Assembly (NCBI GenBank): GCA_964057225.1 | Contig: OZ059898.1 | Coordinates: 62,001-126,000, forward strand | Origin: Auanema rhodensis | Taxonomy: Eukaryota; Nematoda; Chromadorea; Rhabditida; Rhabditidae | Direction: 5' to 3' | DNA length: 64,000 nt | Part shown: positions 1 to 13,000 of the stretch, in pieces | Layout: each line of letters opens with the position of its first letter | How positions within the stretch are numbered: position 1 is the first letter of the stretch | Made by a program: the position numbers and the translations under genes | The notes under the pieces: generated by a model | Database searches by the model: none | Told to the model about the DNA's origin: nothing | Seen by the model: only the letters and a program-made list of their open reading frames with translations

Positions 1-29
1 TTACATACCAAGTGCACATCACGTGTACA

Positions 30-49
30 TTTAATTAGCATAAATTAAA
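30..49. other. A/T inverted repeat, 7-base arms and 6-base loop
   Basis: TTTAATT at 30-36 is complementary to AATTAAA at 43-49, with loop 37-42. It is present in nearly every monomer. A42G and A42T fall in the loop and leave the arms intact, while A33G in M227, A33T in M87 and T45C in M258 and M271 alter an arm. Confidence 0.65.
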
Positions 50-69
50 GTTCACGTAAATTTCAAAGT

Positions 70-82
70 CATGGTTACCATG
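70..82. other. 13-base dyad (CATGGT-T-ACCATG), one per monomer
   Basis: Six-base arms flank a single central T at monomer positions 70-82, shown here in M1. In copies with A83 the arms extend to seven bases because T69 pairs with A83; in type 1 copies C83 stops this. The most variable site of the satellite therefore sits at the dyad edge. Short dyads are known features of several centromeric satellites, but a function here is inference. Confidence 0.75.
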
Positions 83-160
83 CACCAATATCAATAAAAA
101 TTTGTTTTTAGACTAATATGGACATGGGGAATCTAATTTTGAAAACCGCATCTCTTTATC

Positions 161-177
161 TTTCACGTGAAGCGAGT
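161..177 (+). other. CENP-B-box-like 17-mer, degenerate
   Basis: Aligning the known core NTTCGNNNNANNCGGGN to monomer positions 161-177 (running one base into the next copy) matches seven of nine essential bases. The misses are A165 for G and A175 for G. The site is present in nearly every copy. By simple arithmetic about half a match this good is expected by chance in a 176-bp monomer on two strands, so the call is weak. Confidence 0.25.
162..171. other. 10-base palindrome TTCACGTGAA, one per monomer
   Basis: This is a perfect palindrome at monomer positions 162-171 with a CACGTG core, the binding core of many bHLH and bZIP proteins. A second CACGTG is at 20-25 and an ACGT core at 54-57. 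It is almost invariant: I saw changes inside it only in M5 (G167T) and M228 (G169C). Confidence 0.75.
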
Positions 178-3100
178 TACATACCAAGTGCACATCACGT
201 GTACATTTAATTAGCATAAATTAAAGTTCACGTAAATTTCAAAGTCATGGTTACCATGAAGCAATATCAATAAAAATTTGTTTTTAGACTAATATGGACA
301 TGGGGAATCTAATTTTGAAAACCGCATCTCTTTATCTTTCACGTGAAGCGAGTTACATACCAAGTGCACATCACGTGTACATTTAATTAGCATAAATTAA
401 AGTTCACGTAAATTTCAAAGTCATGGTTACCATGAACCAATATCAATAAAAATTTGTTTTTAGACTAATATGGACATGGGGAATCTAATTTTGAAAACCG
501 CATCTCTTTATCTTTCACGTGAAGCGAGTTACATACCAAGTGCACATCACGTGTACATTTAATTAGCATAAATTAAAGTTCACGTAAATTTCAAAGTCAT
601 GGTTACCATGAAGCAATATCAATAAAAATTTGTTTTTAGACTAATATGGACATGGGGAATCTAATTTTGAAAACCGCATCTCTTTATCTTTCACGTGAAG
701 CGAGTTACATACCAAGTGCACATCACGTGTACATTTAATTAGCATAAATTAAAGTTCACGTAAATTTCAAAGTCATGGTTACCATGAAGCAATATCAATA
801 AAAATTTGTTTTTAGACTAATATGGACATGGGGAATCTAATTTTGAAAACCGCATCTCTTTATCTTTCACTTGAAGCGAGTTACATACCAAGTGCACATC
901 ACGTGTACATTTAATTAGCATAAATTAAAGTTCACGTAAATTTCAAAGTCATGGTTACCATGAACCAATATCAATAAAAATTTGTTTTGAGACTAATATG
1001 GACATGGGGAATCTAATTTTGAAAACCGCATCTCTTTATCTTTCACGTGAAGCGAGTTACATACCAAGTGCACATCACGTGTACATTTAATTAGCATAAA
1101 TTAAAGTTCACGTAAATTTCAAAGTCATGGTTACCATGAACCAATATCAATAAAAATTTGTTTTGAGACTAATATGGACATGGGGAATCTAATTTTGAAA
1201 ACCGCATCTCTTTATCTTTCACGTGAAGCGAGTTACATACCAAGTGCACATCACATGTACATTTAATTAGCATAAATTAAAGTTCACGTAAATTTCAAAG
1301 TCATGGTTACCATGCACCAATATCAATAAAAATTTGTTTTTAGACTAATATGGACATGGGGAATCTAATTTTGAAAACCGCATCTCTTTATCTTTCACGT
1401 GAAGCGAGTTACATACCAAGTGCACATCACGTGTACATTTAATTAGCATAAATTAAAGTTCACGTAAATTTCAAAGTCATGGTTACCATGAAGCAATATC
1501 AATAAAAATTTGTTTTTAGACTAATATGGACATGGGGAATCTAATTTTGAAAACCGCATCTCTTTATCTTTCACGTGAAGCGAGTTACATACCAAGTGCA
1601 CATCACGTGTACATTTAATTAGCATAAATTAAAGTTCACGTAAATTTCAAAGTCATGGTTACCATGAAGCAATATCAATAAAAATTTGTTTTTAGACTAA
1701 TATGGACAGGGGGAATCTAATTTTGAAAACCGCATCTCTTTATCTTTCACGTGAAGCGAGTTACATACCAAGTGCACATCACGTGTACATTTAATTAGCA
1801 TAAATTAAAGTTCACGTAAATTTCAAAGTCATGGTTACCATGAAGCAATATCAATAAAAATTTGTTATTAGACTAATATGGACATGGGAAATCTAATTTT
1901 GAAAACCGCATCTCTTTATCTTTCACGTGAAGCGAGTTACATACCAAGTGCACATCACGTGTACATTTAATTAGCATAAATTAAAGTTCACGTAAATTTC
2001 AAAGTCATGGTTACCATGAACCAATATCAATAAAAATTTGTTTTGAGACTAATATGGACATGGGGAATCTAATTTTGAAAACCGCATCTCTTTATCTTTC
2101 ACGTGAAGCGAGTTACATACCAAGTGCACATCACGTGTACATTTAATTAGCATAAATTAAAGTTCACGTAAATTTCAAAGTCATGGTTACCATGCACCAA
2201 TATCAATAAAAATTTGTTTTTAGACTAATATGGACATGGGGAATCTAATTTTGAAAACCGCATCTCTTTATCTTTCACGTGAAGCGAGTTACATACCAAG
2301 TGCACATCACGTGTACATTTAATTAGCATAAATTAAAGTTCACGTAAATTTCAAAGTCATGGTTACCATGAAGCAATATCAATAAAAATTTGTTTTTAGA
2401 CTAATATGGACATGGGGAATCTAATTTTGAAAACCGCATCTCTTTATCTTTCACGTGAAGCGAGTTACATACCAAGTGCACATCACGTGTACATTTAATT
2501 AGCATAAATTAAAGTTCACGTAAATTTCAAAGTCATGGTTACCATGCACCAATATCAATAAAAATTTGTTTTTAGACTAATATGGACATGGGGAATCTAA
2601 TTTTGAAAACCGCATCTCTTTATCTTTCACGTGAAGCGAGTTACATACCAAGTGCACATCACGTGTACATTTAATTAGCATAAATTAAAGTTCACGTAAA
2701 TTTCAAAGTCATGGTTACCATGAAGCAATATCAATAAAAATTTGTTTTTAGACTAATATGGACATGGGGAATCTAATTTTGAAAACCGCATCTCTTTATC
2801 TTTCACGTGAAGCGAGTTACATACCAAGTGCACATCACGTGTACATTTAATTAGCATAAATTAAAGTTCACGTAAATTTCAAAGTCATGGTTACCATGAA
2901 GCAATATCAATAAAAATTTGTTTTTAGACTAATATGGACAGGGGGAATCTAATTTTGAAAACCGCATCTCTTTATCTTTCACGTGAAGCGAGTTACATAC
3001 CAAGTGCACATCACGTGTACATTTAATTAGCATAAATTAAAGTTCACGTAAATTTCAAAGTCATGGTTACCATGAAGCAATATCAATAAAAATTTGTTTT

Positions 3101-4576
3101 TAGACTAATATGGACATGGGGAATCTAATTTTGAAAACCGCATCTCTTTATCTTTCACGTGAAGCGAGTTACATACCAAGTGCACATCACGTGTACATTT
3201 AATTAGCATAAATTAAAGTTCACGTAAATTTCAAAGTCATGGTTACCATGAACCAATATCAATAAAAATTTGTTTTTAGACTAATATGGACATGGGGAAT
3301 CTAATTTTGAAAACCGCATCTCTTTATCTTTCACGTGAAGCGAGTTACATACCAAGTGCACATCACGTGTACATTTAATTAGCATGAATTAAAGTTCACG
3401 TAAATTTCAAAGTCATGGTTACCATGCACCAATATCAATAAAAATTTGTTTTTAGACTAATATGGACATGGGGAATCTAATTTTGAAAACCGCATCTCTT
3501 TATCTTTCACGTGAAGCGAGTTACATACCAAGTGCACATCACGTGTACATTTAATTAGCATAAATTAAAGTTCACGTAAATTTCAAAGTCATGGTTACCA
3601 TGCACCAATATCAATAAAAATTTGTTTTTAGACTAATTTGGACATGGGGAATCTAATTTTGAAAACCGCATCTCTTTATCTTTCACGTGAAGCGAGTTAC
3701 ATACCAAGTGCACATCACGTGTACATTTAATTAGCATAAATTAAAGTTCACGTAAATTTCAAAGTCATGGTTACCATGAACCAATATCAATAAAAATTTG
3801 TTTTTAGACTAATATGGACATGGGGAATCTAATTTTGAAAACCGCATCTCTTCTTCTTTCACGTGAAGCGAGTTACATACCAAGTGCACATCACGTGTAC
3901 ATTTAATTAGCATAAATTAAAGTTCACGTAAATTTCAAAGTCATGGTTACCATGAACCAATATCAATAAAAATTTGTTTTTAGACTAATATGGACATGGG
4001 GAATCTAATTTTGAAAACCGCATCTCTTTATCTTTCACGTGAAGCGAGTTACATACCAAGTGCACATCACGTGTACATTTAATTAGCATAAATTAAATTT
4101 CACGTAAATTTCAAAGTCATGGTTACCATGCACCAATATCAATAAAAATTTGTTTTTAGACTAATATGGACATGGGGAATCTAATTTTGAAAACCGCATC
4201 TCTTTATCTTTCACGTGAATCGAGTTACATACCAAGTGCACATCACGTGTACATTTAATTAGCATAAATTAAAGTTCACGTAAATTTCAAAGTCATGGTT
4301 ACCATGAACCAATATCAATAAAAATTTGTTTTTAGACTAATATGGACATGGGGAATCTATTTTTGAAAACCGCATCTCTTTATCTTTCACGTGAAGCGAG
4401 TTACATACCAAGTGCACATCACGTGTACATTTAATTAGCATAAATTAAAGTTCACGTAAATTTCAAAGTCATGGTTACCATGAACCAATATCAATAAAAA
4501 TTTGTTTTTAGACTAATATGGACATGGGGAATCTAATTTTGAAAACCGCATCTCTTTATCTTTCACGTGAAGCGAG

Positions 4577-6688
4577 TTACATAACAAGTGCACATCACGT
4601 GTACATTTAATTAGCATAAATTAAAGTTCACGTAAATTTCAAAGTCATGGTTACCATGCACCAATATCAATAAAAATTTGTTTTTAGACTAATATGGACA
4701 TGGGGAATCTAATTTTGAAAACCGCATCTCTTTATCTTTCACGTGAAGCGAGTTACATACCAAGTGCACATCACGTGTACATTTAATTAGCATAAATTAA
4801 AGTTCACGTAAATTTCAAAGTCATGGTTACCATGCACCAATATCAATAAAAATTTGTTTTTAGACTAATATGGACATGGGGAATCTAATTTTGAAAACCG
4901 CATCTCTTTATCTTTCACGTGAAGCGAGTTACATACCAAGTGCACATCACGTGTACATTTAATTAGCATAAATTAAAGTTCACGTAAATTTCAAAGTCAT
5001 GGTTACCATGAACCAATATCAATAAAAATTTGTTTTGAGACTAATATGGACATGGGGAATCTAATTTTGAAAACCGCATCTCTTTATCTTTCACGTGAAG
5101 CGAGTTACATACCAAGTGCACATCACGTGTACATTTAATTAGCATAAATTAAAGTTCACGTAAATTTCAAAGTCATGGTTACCATGAAGCAATATCAATA
5201 AAAATTTGTTTTTAGACTAATATGGACATGGGGAATCTAATTTTGAAAACCGCATCTCTTTATCTTTCACGTGAAGCGAGTTACATACCAAGTGCACATC
5301 ACGTGTACATTTAATTAGCATAAATTAAAGTTCACGTAAAATTCAAAGTCATGGTTACCATGAACCAATATCAATAAAAATTTGTTTTTAGACTAATATG
5401 GACATGGGAAATCTAATTTTGAAAACCGCATCTCTTTATCTTTCACGTGAAGCGAGTTACATACCAAGTGCACATCACGTGTACATTTAATTAGCATAAA
5501 TTAAAGTTCACGTAAATTTCAAAGTCATGGTTACCATGAACCAATATCAATAAAAATTTGTTTTTAGACTAATATGGACTAGGGGAATCTAATTTTGAAA
5601 ACCGCATCTCTTTATCTTTCACGTGAAGCGAGTTACATACCAAGTGCACATCACGTGTACATTTAATTAGCATAAATTAAAGTTCACGTAAATTTCAAAG
5701 TCATGGTTACCATGCACCAATATCAATAAAAATTTGTTTTTAGACTAATATGGACATGGGGAATCTAATTTTGAAAACCGCATCTCTTTATCTTTCACGT
5801 GAAGCGAGTTACATACCAAGTGCACATCACGTGTACATTTAATTAGCATAAATTAAAGTTCACGTAAATTTCAAAGTCATGGTTACCATGCACCAATATC
5901 AATAAAAGTTTGTTTTTAGACTAATATGGACATGGGGAATCTAATTTTGAAAACCGCATCTCTTTATCTTTCACGTGAAGCGAGTTACATAACAAGTGCA
6001 CATCACGTGTACATTTAATTAGCATAAATTAAAGTTTACGTAAATTTCAAAGTCATGGTTACCATGCACCAATATCAATAAAAATTTGTTTTTAGACTAA
6101 TATGGACATGGGGAATCTAATTTTGAAAACCGCATCTCTTTATCTTTCACGTGAAGCGAGTTACATACCAAGTGCACATCACGTGTACATTTAATTAGCA
6201 TAAATTAAAGTTCACGTAAATTTCAAAGTCATGGTTACCATGAACCAATATCAATAAAAATTTGTTTTGAGACTAATATGGACATGGGGAATCTAATTTT
6301 GAAAACCGCATCTCTTTATCTTTCACGTGAAGCGAGTTACATACCAAGTGCACATCACGTGTACATTTAATTAGCATAAATTAAAGTTCACGTAAATTTC
6401 AAAGTCATGGTTACCATGAACCAATATCAATAAAAATTTGTTTTGAGACTAATATGGACATGGGGAATCTAATTTTGAAAACCGCATCTCTTTATCTTTC
6501 ACGTGAAGCGAGTTACATACCAAGTGCACATCACGTGTACATTTAATTAGCATAAATTAAAGTTCACGTAAATTTCAAAGTCATGGTTACCATGAACCAA
6601 TATCAATAAAAATTTGTTTTTAGACTAATATGGACATGGGAAATCTAATTTTGAAAACCGCATCTCTTTATCTTTCACGTGAAGCGAG
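4577..6688 (+). repeat. 12-monomer higher-order repeat, copy 1 (2112 bp)
   Basis: M27-M38 have the order 1-1-3-4-2-2-1-1-1-3-3-2. The marked positions are C8A in M27 and M35, T61A with G129A in M31, X (A124T+T125A) in M32, A100G in M34 and C53T in M35. The same ten-monomer order with the same rare changes recurs 2112 bp downstream, so this is a true higher-order copy and not chance similarity of monomers. The last two monomers differ from copy 2. Confidence 0.93.
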
Positions 6689-8800
6689 TTACATAACAAG
6701 TGCACATCACGTGTACATTTAATTAGCATAAATTAAAGTTCACGTAAATTTCAAAGTCATGGTTACCATGCACCAATATCAATAAAAATTTGTTTTTAGA
6801 CTAATATGGACATGGGGAATCTAATTTTGAAAACCGCATCTCTTTATCTTTCACGTGAAGCGAGTTACATACCAAGTGCACATCACGTGTACATTTAATT
6901 AGCATAAATTAAAGTTCACGTAAATTTCAAAGTCATGGTTACCATGCACCAATATCAATAAAAATTTGTTTTTAGACTAATATGGACATGGGGAATCTAA
7001 TTTTGAAAACCGCATCTCTTTATCTTTCACGTGAAGCGAGTTACATACCAAGTGCACATCACGTGTACATTTAATTAGCATAAATTAAAGTTCACGTAAA
7101 TTTCAAAGTCATGGTTACCATGAACCAATATCAATAAAAATTTGTTTTGAGACTAATATGGACATGGGGAATCTAATTTTGAAAACCGCATCTCTTTATC
7201 TTTCACGTGAAGCGAGTTACATACCAAGTGCACATCACGTGTACATTTAATTAGCATAAATTAAAGTTCACGTAAATTTCAAAGTCATGGTTACCATGAA
7301 GCAATATCAATAAAAATTTGTTTTTAGACTAATATGGACATGGGGAATCTAATTTTGAAAACCGCATCTCTTTATCTTTCACGTGAAGCGAGTTACATAC
7401 CAAGTGCACATCACGTGTACATTTAATTAGCATAAATTAAAGTTCACGTAAAATTCAAAGTCATGGTTACCATGAACCAATATCAATAAAAATTTGTTTT
7501 TAGACTAATATGGACATGGGAAATCTAATTTTGAAAACCGCATCTCTTTATCTTTCACGTGAAGCGAGTTACATACCAAGTGCACATCACGTGTACATTT
7601 AATTAGCATAAATTAAAGTTCACGTAAATTTCAAAGTCATGGTTACCATGAACCAATATCAATAAAAATTTGTTTTTAGACTAATATGGACTAGGGGAAT
7701 CTAATTTTGAAAACCGCATCTCTTTATCTTTCACGTGAAGCGAGTTACATACCAAGTGCACATCACGTGTACATTTAATTAGCATAAATTAAAGTTCACG
7801 TAAATTTCAAAGTCATGGTTACCATGCACCAATATCAATAAAAATTTGTTTTTAGACTAATATGGACATGGGGAATCTAATTTTGAAAACCGCATCTCTT
7901 TATCTTTCACGTGAAGCGAGTTACATACCAAGTGCACATCACGTGTACATTTAATTAGCATAAATTAAAGTTCACGTAAATTTCAAAGTCATGGTTACCA
8001 TGCACCAATATCAATAAAAGTTTGTTTTTAGACTAATATGGACATGGGGAATCTAATTTTGAAAACCGCATCTCTTTATCTTTCACGTGAAGCGAGTTAC
8101 ATAACAAGTGCACATCACGTGTACATTTAATTAGCATAAATTAAAGTTTACGTAAATTTCAAAGTCATGGTTACCATGCACCAATATCAATAAAAATTTG
8201 TTTTTAGACTAATATGGACATGGGGAATCTAATTTTGAAAACCGCATCTCTTTATCTTTCACGTGAAGCGAGTTACATACCAAGTGCACATCACGTGTAC
8301 ATTTAATTAGCATAAATTAAAGTTCACGTAAATTTCAAAGTCATGGTTACCATGAACCAATATCAATAAAAATTTGTTTTGAGACTAATATGGACATGGG
8401 GAATCTAATTTTGAAAACCGCATCTCTTTATCTTTCACGTGAAGCGAGTTACATACCAAGTGCACATCACGTGTACATTTAATTAGCATAAATTAAAGTT
8501 CACGTAAATTTCAAAGTCATGGTTACCATGAAGCAATATCAATAAAAATTTGTTTTTAGACTAATATGGACATGGGGAATCTTATTTTGAAAACCGCATC
8601 TCTTTATCTTTCACGTGAAGCGAGTTACATACCAAGTGCACATCACGTGTACATTTAATTAGCATAAATTAAAGTTCACGTAAAATTCAAAGTCATGGTT
8701 ACCATGAACCAATATCAATAAAAATTTGTTTTTAGACTAATATGGACATGGGGAATCTAATTTTGAAAACCGCATCTCTTTATCTTTCACGTGAAGCGAG
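6689..8800 (+). repeat. 12-monomer higher-order repeat, copy 2 (2112 bp)
   Basis: M39-M50 have the order 1-1-3-4-2-2-1-1-1-3-4-2. The first ten monomers (6689-8448) match M27-M36 class by class, including the otherwise unique A100G (M46) and C53T (M47). After M48 the copy departs: M49 is type 4 with A135T and M50 is T61A type 2, which restarts the recurring 4-2(T61A)-2(X)-1 cassette. Copy 1 and copy 2 are directly adjacent, as expected for unequal exchange. Confidence 0.93.
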
Positions 8801-10032
8801 TTACATACCAAGTGCACATCACGTGTACATTTAATTAGCATAAATTAAAGTTCACGTAAATTTCAAAGTCATGGTTACCATGAACCAATATCAATAAAAA
8901 TTTGTTTTTAGACTAATATGGACTAGGGAAATCTAATTTTGAAAACCGCATCTCTTTATCTTTCACGTGAAGCGAGTTACATACCAAGAGCACATCACGT
9001 GTACATTTAATTAGCATAAATTAAAGTTCACGTAAATTTCAAAGTCATGGTTACCATGCACCAATATCAATAAAAATTTGTTTTTAGACTAATATGGACA
9101 TGGGGAATCTAATTTTGAAAACCGCATCTCTTTATCTTTCACGTGAAGCGAGTTACATACCAAGTGCACATCACGTGTACATTTAATTAGCATAAATTAA
9201 AGTTCACGTAAATTTCAAAGTCATGGTTACCATGCACCAATATCAATAAAAATTTGTTTTTAGACTAATATGGACTAGGGAAATCTAATTTTGAAAACCG
9301 CATCTCTTTATCTTTCACGTGAAGCGAGTTACATACCAAGAGCACATCACGTGTACATTTAATTAGCATAAATTAAAGTTCACGTAAATTTCAAAGTCAT
9401 GGTTACCATGAAGCAATATCAATAAAAATTTGTTTTTAGACTAATATGGACATGGGGAATCTAATTTTGAAAACCGCATCTCTTTATCTTTCACGTGAAG
9501 CGAGTTACATACCAAGTGCACATCACGTGTACATTTAATTAGCATAAATTAAAGTTCACGTAAAATTCAAAGTCATGGTTACCATGAACCAATATCAATA
9601 AAAATTTGTTTTTAGACTAATATGGACATGGGGAATCTAATTTTGAAAACCGCATCTCTTTATCTTTCACGTGAAGCGAGTTACATACCAAGTGCACATC
9701 ACGTGTACATTTAATTAGCATAAATTAAAGTTCACGTAAATTTCAAAGTCATGGTTACCATGAACCAATATCAATAAAAATTTGTTTTTAGACTAATATG
9801 GACTAGGGAAATCTAATTTTGAAAACCGCATCTCTTTATCTTTCACGTGAAGCGAGTTACATACCAAGTGCACATCACGTGTACATTTAATTAGCATAAA
9901 TTAAAGTTCACGTAAATTTCAAAGTCATGGTTACCATGCACCAATATCAATAAAAATTTGTTTTTAGACTAATATGGACATGGGGAATCTAATTTTGAAA
10001 ACCGCATCTCTTTATCTTTCACGTGAAGCGAG
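8801..10032 (+). repeat. Array segment M51-M57 with monomer-internal hybrid
   Basis: The order is 2(X)-1-1(X)-4-2(T61A)-2(X)-1, where X here also carries G129A. M52 and M54 share T13A, seen nowhere else. M51 to M52 and M53 to M54 therefore share a junction made of an X 3' half followed by a T13A 5' half, 352 bp apart. M53 is a hybrid: it has the type 1 bases at 83/85 but the X change at 124-125, which otherwise sits on type 2 copies. The exchange point lies between monomer positions 86 and 123. Confidence 0.88.
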
Positions 10033-13000
10033 TTACATACCAAGTGCACATCACGTGTACATTTAATTAGCATAAATTAAAGTTCACGTAAATTTCAAAG
10101 TCATGGTTACCATGAAGCAATATCAATAAAAATTTGTTTTTAGACTAATATGGACATGGGGAATCTAATTTTGAAAACCGCATCTCTTTATCTTTCACGT
10201 GAAGCGAGTTACATACCAAGTGCACATCACGTGTACATTTAATTAGCATAAATTAAAGTTCACGTAAATTTCAAAGTCATGGTTACCATGAAGCAATATC
10301 AATAAAAATTTGTTTTTAGACTAATATGGACATGGGGAATCTAATTTTGAAAACCGCATCTCTTTATCTTTCACGTGAAGCGAGTTCCATACCAAGTGCA
10401 CATCACGTGTACATTTAATTAGCATAAATTAAAGTTCACGTAAATTTCAAAGTCATGGTTACCATGAACCAATATCAATAAAAATTTGTTTTGAGACTAA
10501 TATGGACATGGGGAATCTAATTTTGAAAACCGCATCTCTTTATCTTTCACGTGAAGCGAGTTACATACCAAGTGCACATCACGTGTACATTTAATTAGCA
10601 TAAATTAAAGTTCACGTAAATTTCAAAGTCATGGTTACCATGCACCAATATCAATAAAAATTTGTTTTTAGACTAATATGGACATGGGGAATCTAATTTT
10701 GAAAACCGCATCTCTTTATCTTTCACGTGAAGCGAGTTACATACCAAGTGCACATCACGTGTACATTTAATTAGCATAAATTAAAGTTCACGTAAATTTC
10801 AAAGTCATGGTTACCATGAAGCAATATCAATAAAAATTTGTTTTTAGACTAATATGGACATGGGGAATCTAATTTTGAAAACCGCATCTCTTTATCTTTC
10901 ACGTGAAGCGAGTTACATACCAAGTGCACATCACGTGTACATTTAATTAGCATAAATTAAAGTTCACGTAAATTTCAAAGTCATGGTTACCATGAACCAA
11001 TATCAATAAAAATTTGTTTTTAGACTAATATGGACATGGGGAATCTAATTTTGAAAACCGCATCTCTTTATCTTTCACGTGAAGCGAGTTACATACCAAG
11101 TGCACATCACGTGTACATTTAATTAGCATAAATTAAAGTTCACGTAAATTTCAAAGTCATGGTTACCATGAAGCAATATCAATAAAAATTTGTTTTTAGA
11201 CTAATATGGACATGGGGAATCTAATTTTGAAAACCGCATCTCTTTATCTTTCACGTGAAGCGAGTTACATACCAAGTGCACATCACGTGTACATTTAATT
11301 AGCATAAATTAAAGTTCACGTAAATTTCAAAGTCATGGTTACCATGAAGCAATATCAATAAAAATTTGTTTTTAGACTAATATGGACATGGGGAATCTAA
11401 TTTTGAAAACCGCATCTCTTTATCTTTCACGTGAAGCGAGTTACATACCAAGTGCACATCACGTGTACATTTAATTAGCATAAATTAAAGTTCACGTAAA
11501 TTTCAAAGTCATGGTTACCATGAACCAATATCAATAAAAATTTGTTTTTAGACTAATATGGACATGGGGAATCTAATTTTGAAAACCGCATCTCTTTATC
11601 TTTCACGTGAAGCGAGTTACATACCAAGTGCACATCACGTGTACATTTAATTAGCATAAATTAAAGTTCACGTAAATTTCAAAGTCATGGTTACCATGAA
11701 GCAATATCAATAAAAATTTGTTTTTAGACTAATATGGACATGGGGAATCTAATTTTGAAAACCGCATCTCTTTATCTTTCACGTGAAGCGAGTTACATAC
11801 CAAGTGCACATCACGTGTACATTTAATTAGCATAAATTAAAGTTCACGTAAATTTCAAAGTCATGGTTACCATGAAGCAATATCAATAAAAATTTGTTTT
11901 TAGACTAATATGGACATGGGGAATCTAATTTTGAAAACCGCATCTCTTTATCTTTCACGTGAAGCGAGTTACATACCAAGTGCACATCACGTGTACATTT
12001 AATTAGCATAAATTAAAGTTCACGTAAATTTCAAAGTCATGGTTACCATGAACCAATATCAATAAAAATTTGTTTTGAGACTAATATGGACATGGGGAAT
12101 CTAATTTTGAAAACCGCATCTCTTTATCTTTCACGTGAAGCGAGTTACATACCAAGTGCACATCACGTGTACATTTAATTAGCATAAATTAAAGTTCACG
12201 TAAATTTCAAAGTCATGGTTACCATGAAGCAATATCAATAAAAATTTGTTTTTAGACTAATATGGACATGGGGAATCTAATTTTGAAAACCGCATCTCTT
12301 TATCTTTCACGTGAAGCGAGTTACATACCAAGTGCACATCACGTGTACATTTAATTAGCATAAATTAAAGTTCACGTAAATTTCAAAGTCATGGTTACCA
12401 TGAAGCAATATCAATAAAAATTTGTTTTTAGACTAATATGGACAGGGGGAATCTAATTTTGAAAACCGCATCTCTTTATCTTTCACGTGAAGCGAGTTAC
12501 ATACCAAGTGCACATCACGTGTACATTTAATTAGCATAAATTAAAGTTCACGTAAATTTCAAAGTCATGGTTACCATGAAGCAATATCAATAAAAATTTG
12601 TTTTTAGACTAATATGGACATGGGAAATCTAATTTTGAAAACCGCATCTCTTTTTCTTTCACGTGAAGCGAGTTACATACCAAGTGCACATCACGTGTAC
12701 ATTTAATTAGCATAAATTAAAGTTCACGTAAATTTCAAAGTCATGGTTACCATGAACCAATATCAATAAAAATTTGTTTTGAGACTAATATGGACATGGG
12801 GAATCTAATTTTGAAAACCGCATCTCTTTATCTTTCACGTGAAGCGAGTTACATACCAAGTGCACATCACGTGTACATTTAATTAGCATAAATTAAAGTT
12901 CACGTAAATTTCAAAGTCATGGTTACCATGCACCAATATCAATAAAAATTTGTTTTTAGACTAATATGGACATGGGGAATCTAATTTTGAAAACCGCATC

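Larger units (their letters stand above)
1..176 (+). repeat. Reference monomer M1 (type 1) used for numbering
   Basis: This copy sets the phase; the start is arbitrary because the window opens here. It is type 1 (C83, C85, T109, T125). Landmarks are: palindromes at 12-17, 20-25 and 24-29; an inverted repeat 30-36/43-49; an ACGT core at 54-57; AAATTT at 58-63; a 13-base dyad at 70-82; the class-defining sites 83 and 85; an A/T-rich stretch 91-110; a G-rich run 126-129; and a 10-base palindrome at 162-171. All other coordinates given as monomer positions refer to this frame. Confidence 0.97.
1..4400 (+). repeat. Array segment M1-M25, mixed types with 4-5-4 trios
   Basis: The monomer order is 1-4-2-4-4-3-3-1-4-5-4-3-1-4-1-4-5-4-2-1-1-2-2-1-2. 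M9-M20 (1409-3520) is a recognisable block that recurs as M70-M84 (12145-14784). Matching marks are the type 5 monomer followed by a G129A type 4 copy (M10-M11 and M71-M72) and the A42G type 1 copy that ends the block (M20 and M84). M22 (3697-3872) carries the rare pair T157C+A158T, M24 carries G50T and M25 carries A136T; these start a block that recurs near 16.0 and 33.4 kb. Private changes include G167T in M5 and G23A in M8. Confidence 0.9.

Noticed and set aside
31-48. Promoter-like A/T-rich stretch
   Set aside because: It is repeated in each of 363 copies with no gene downstream; base composition is enough to explain it.
93-98. AATAAA polyadenylation-like signal once per monomer
   Set aside because: An A/T-rich monomer gives this by chance, and no gene or transcript lies upstream.
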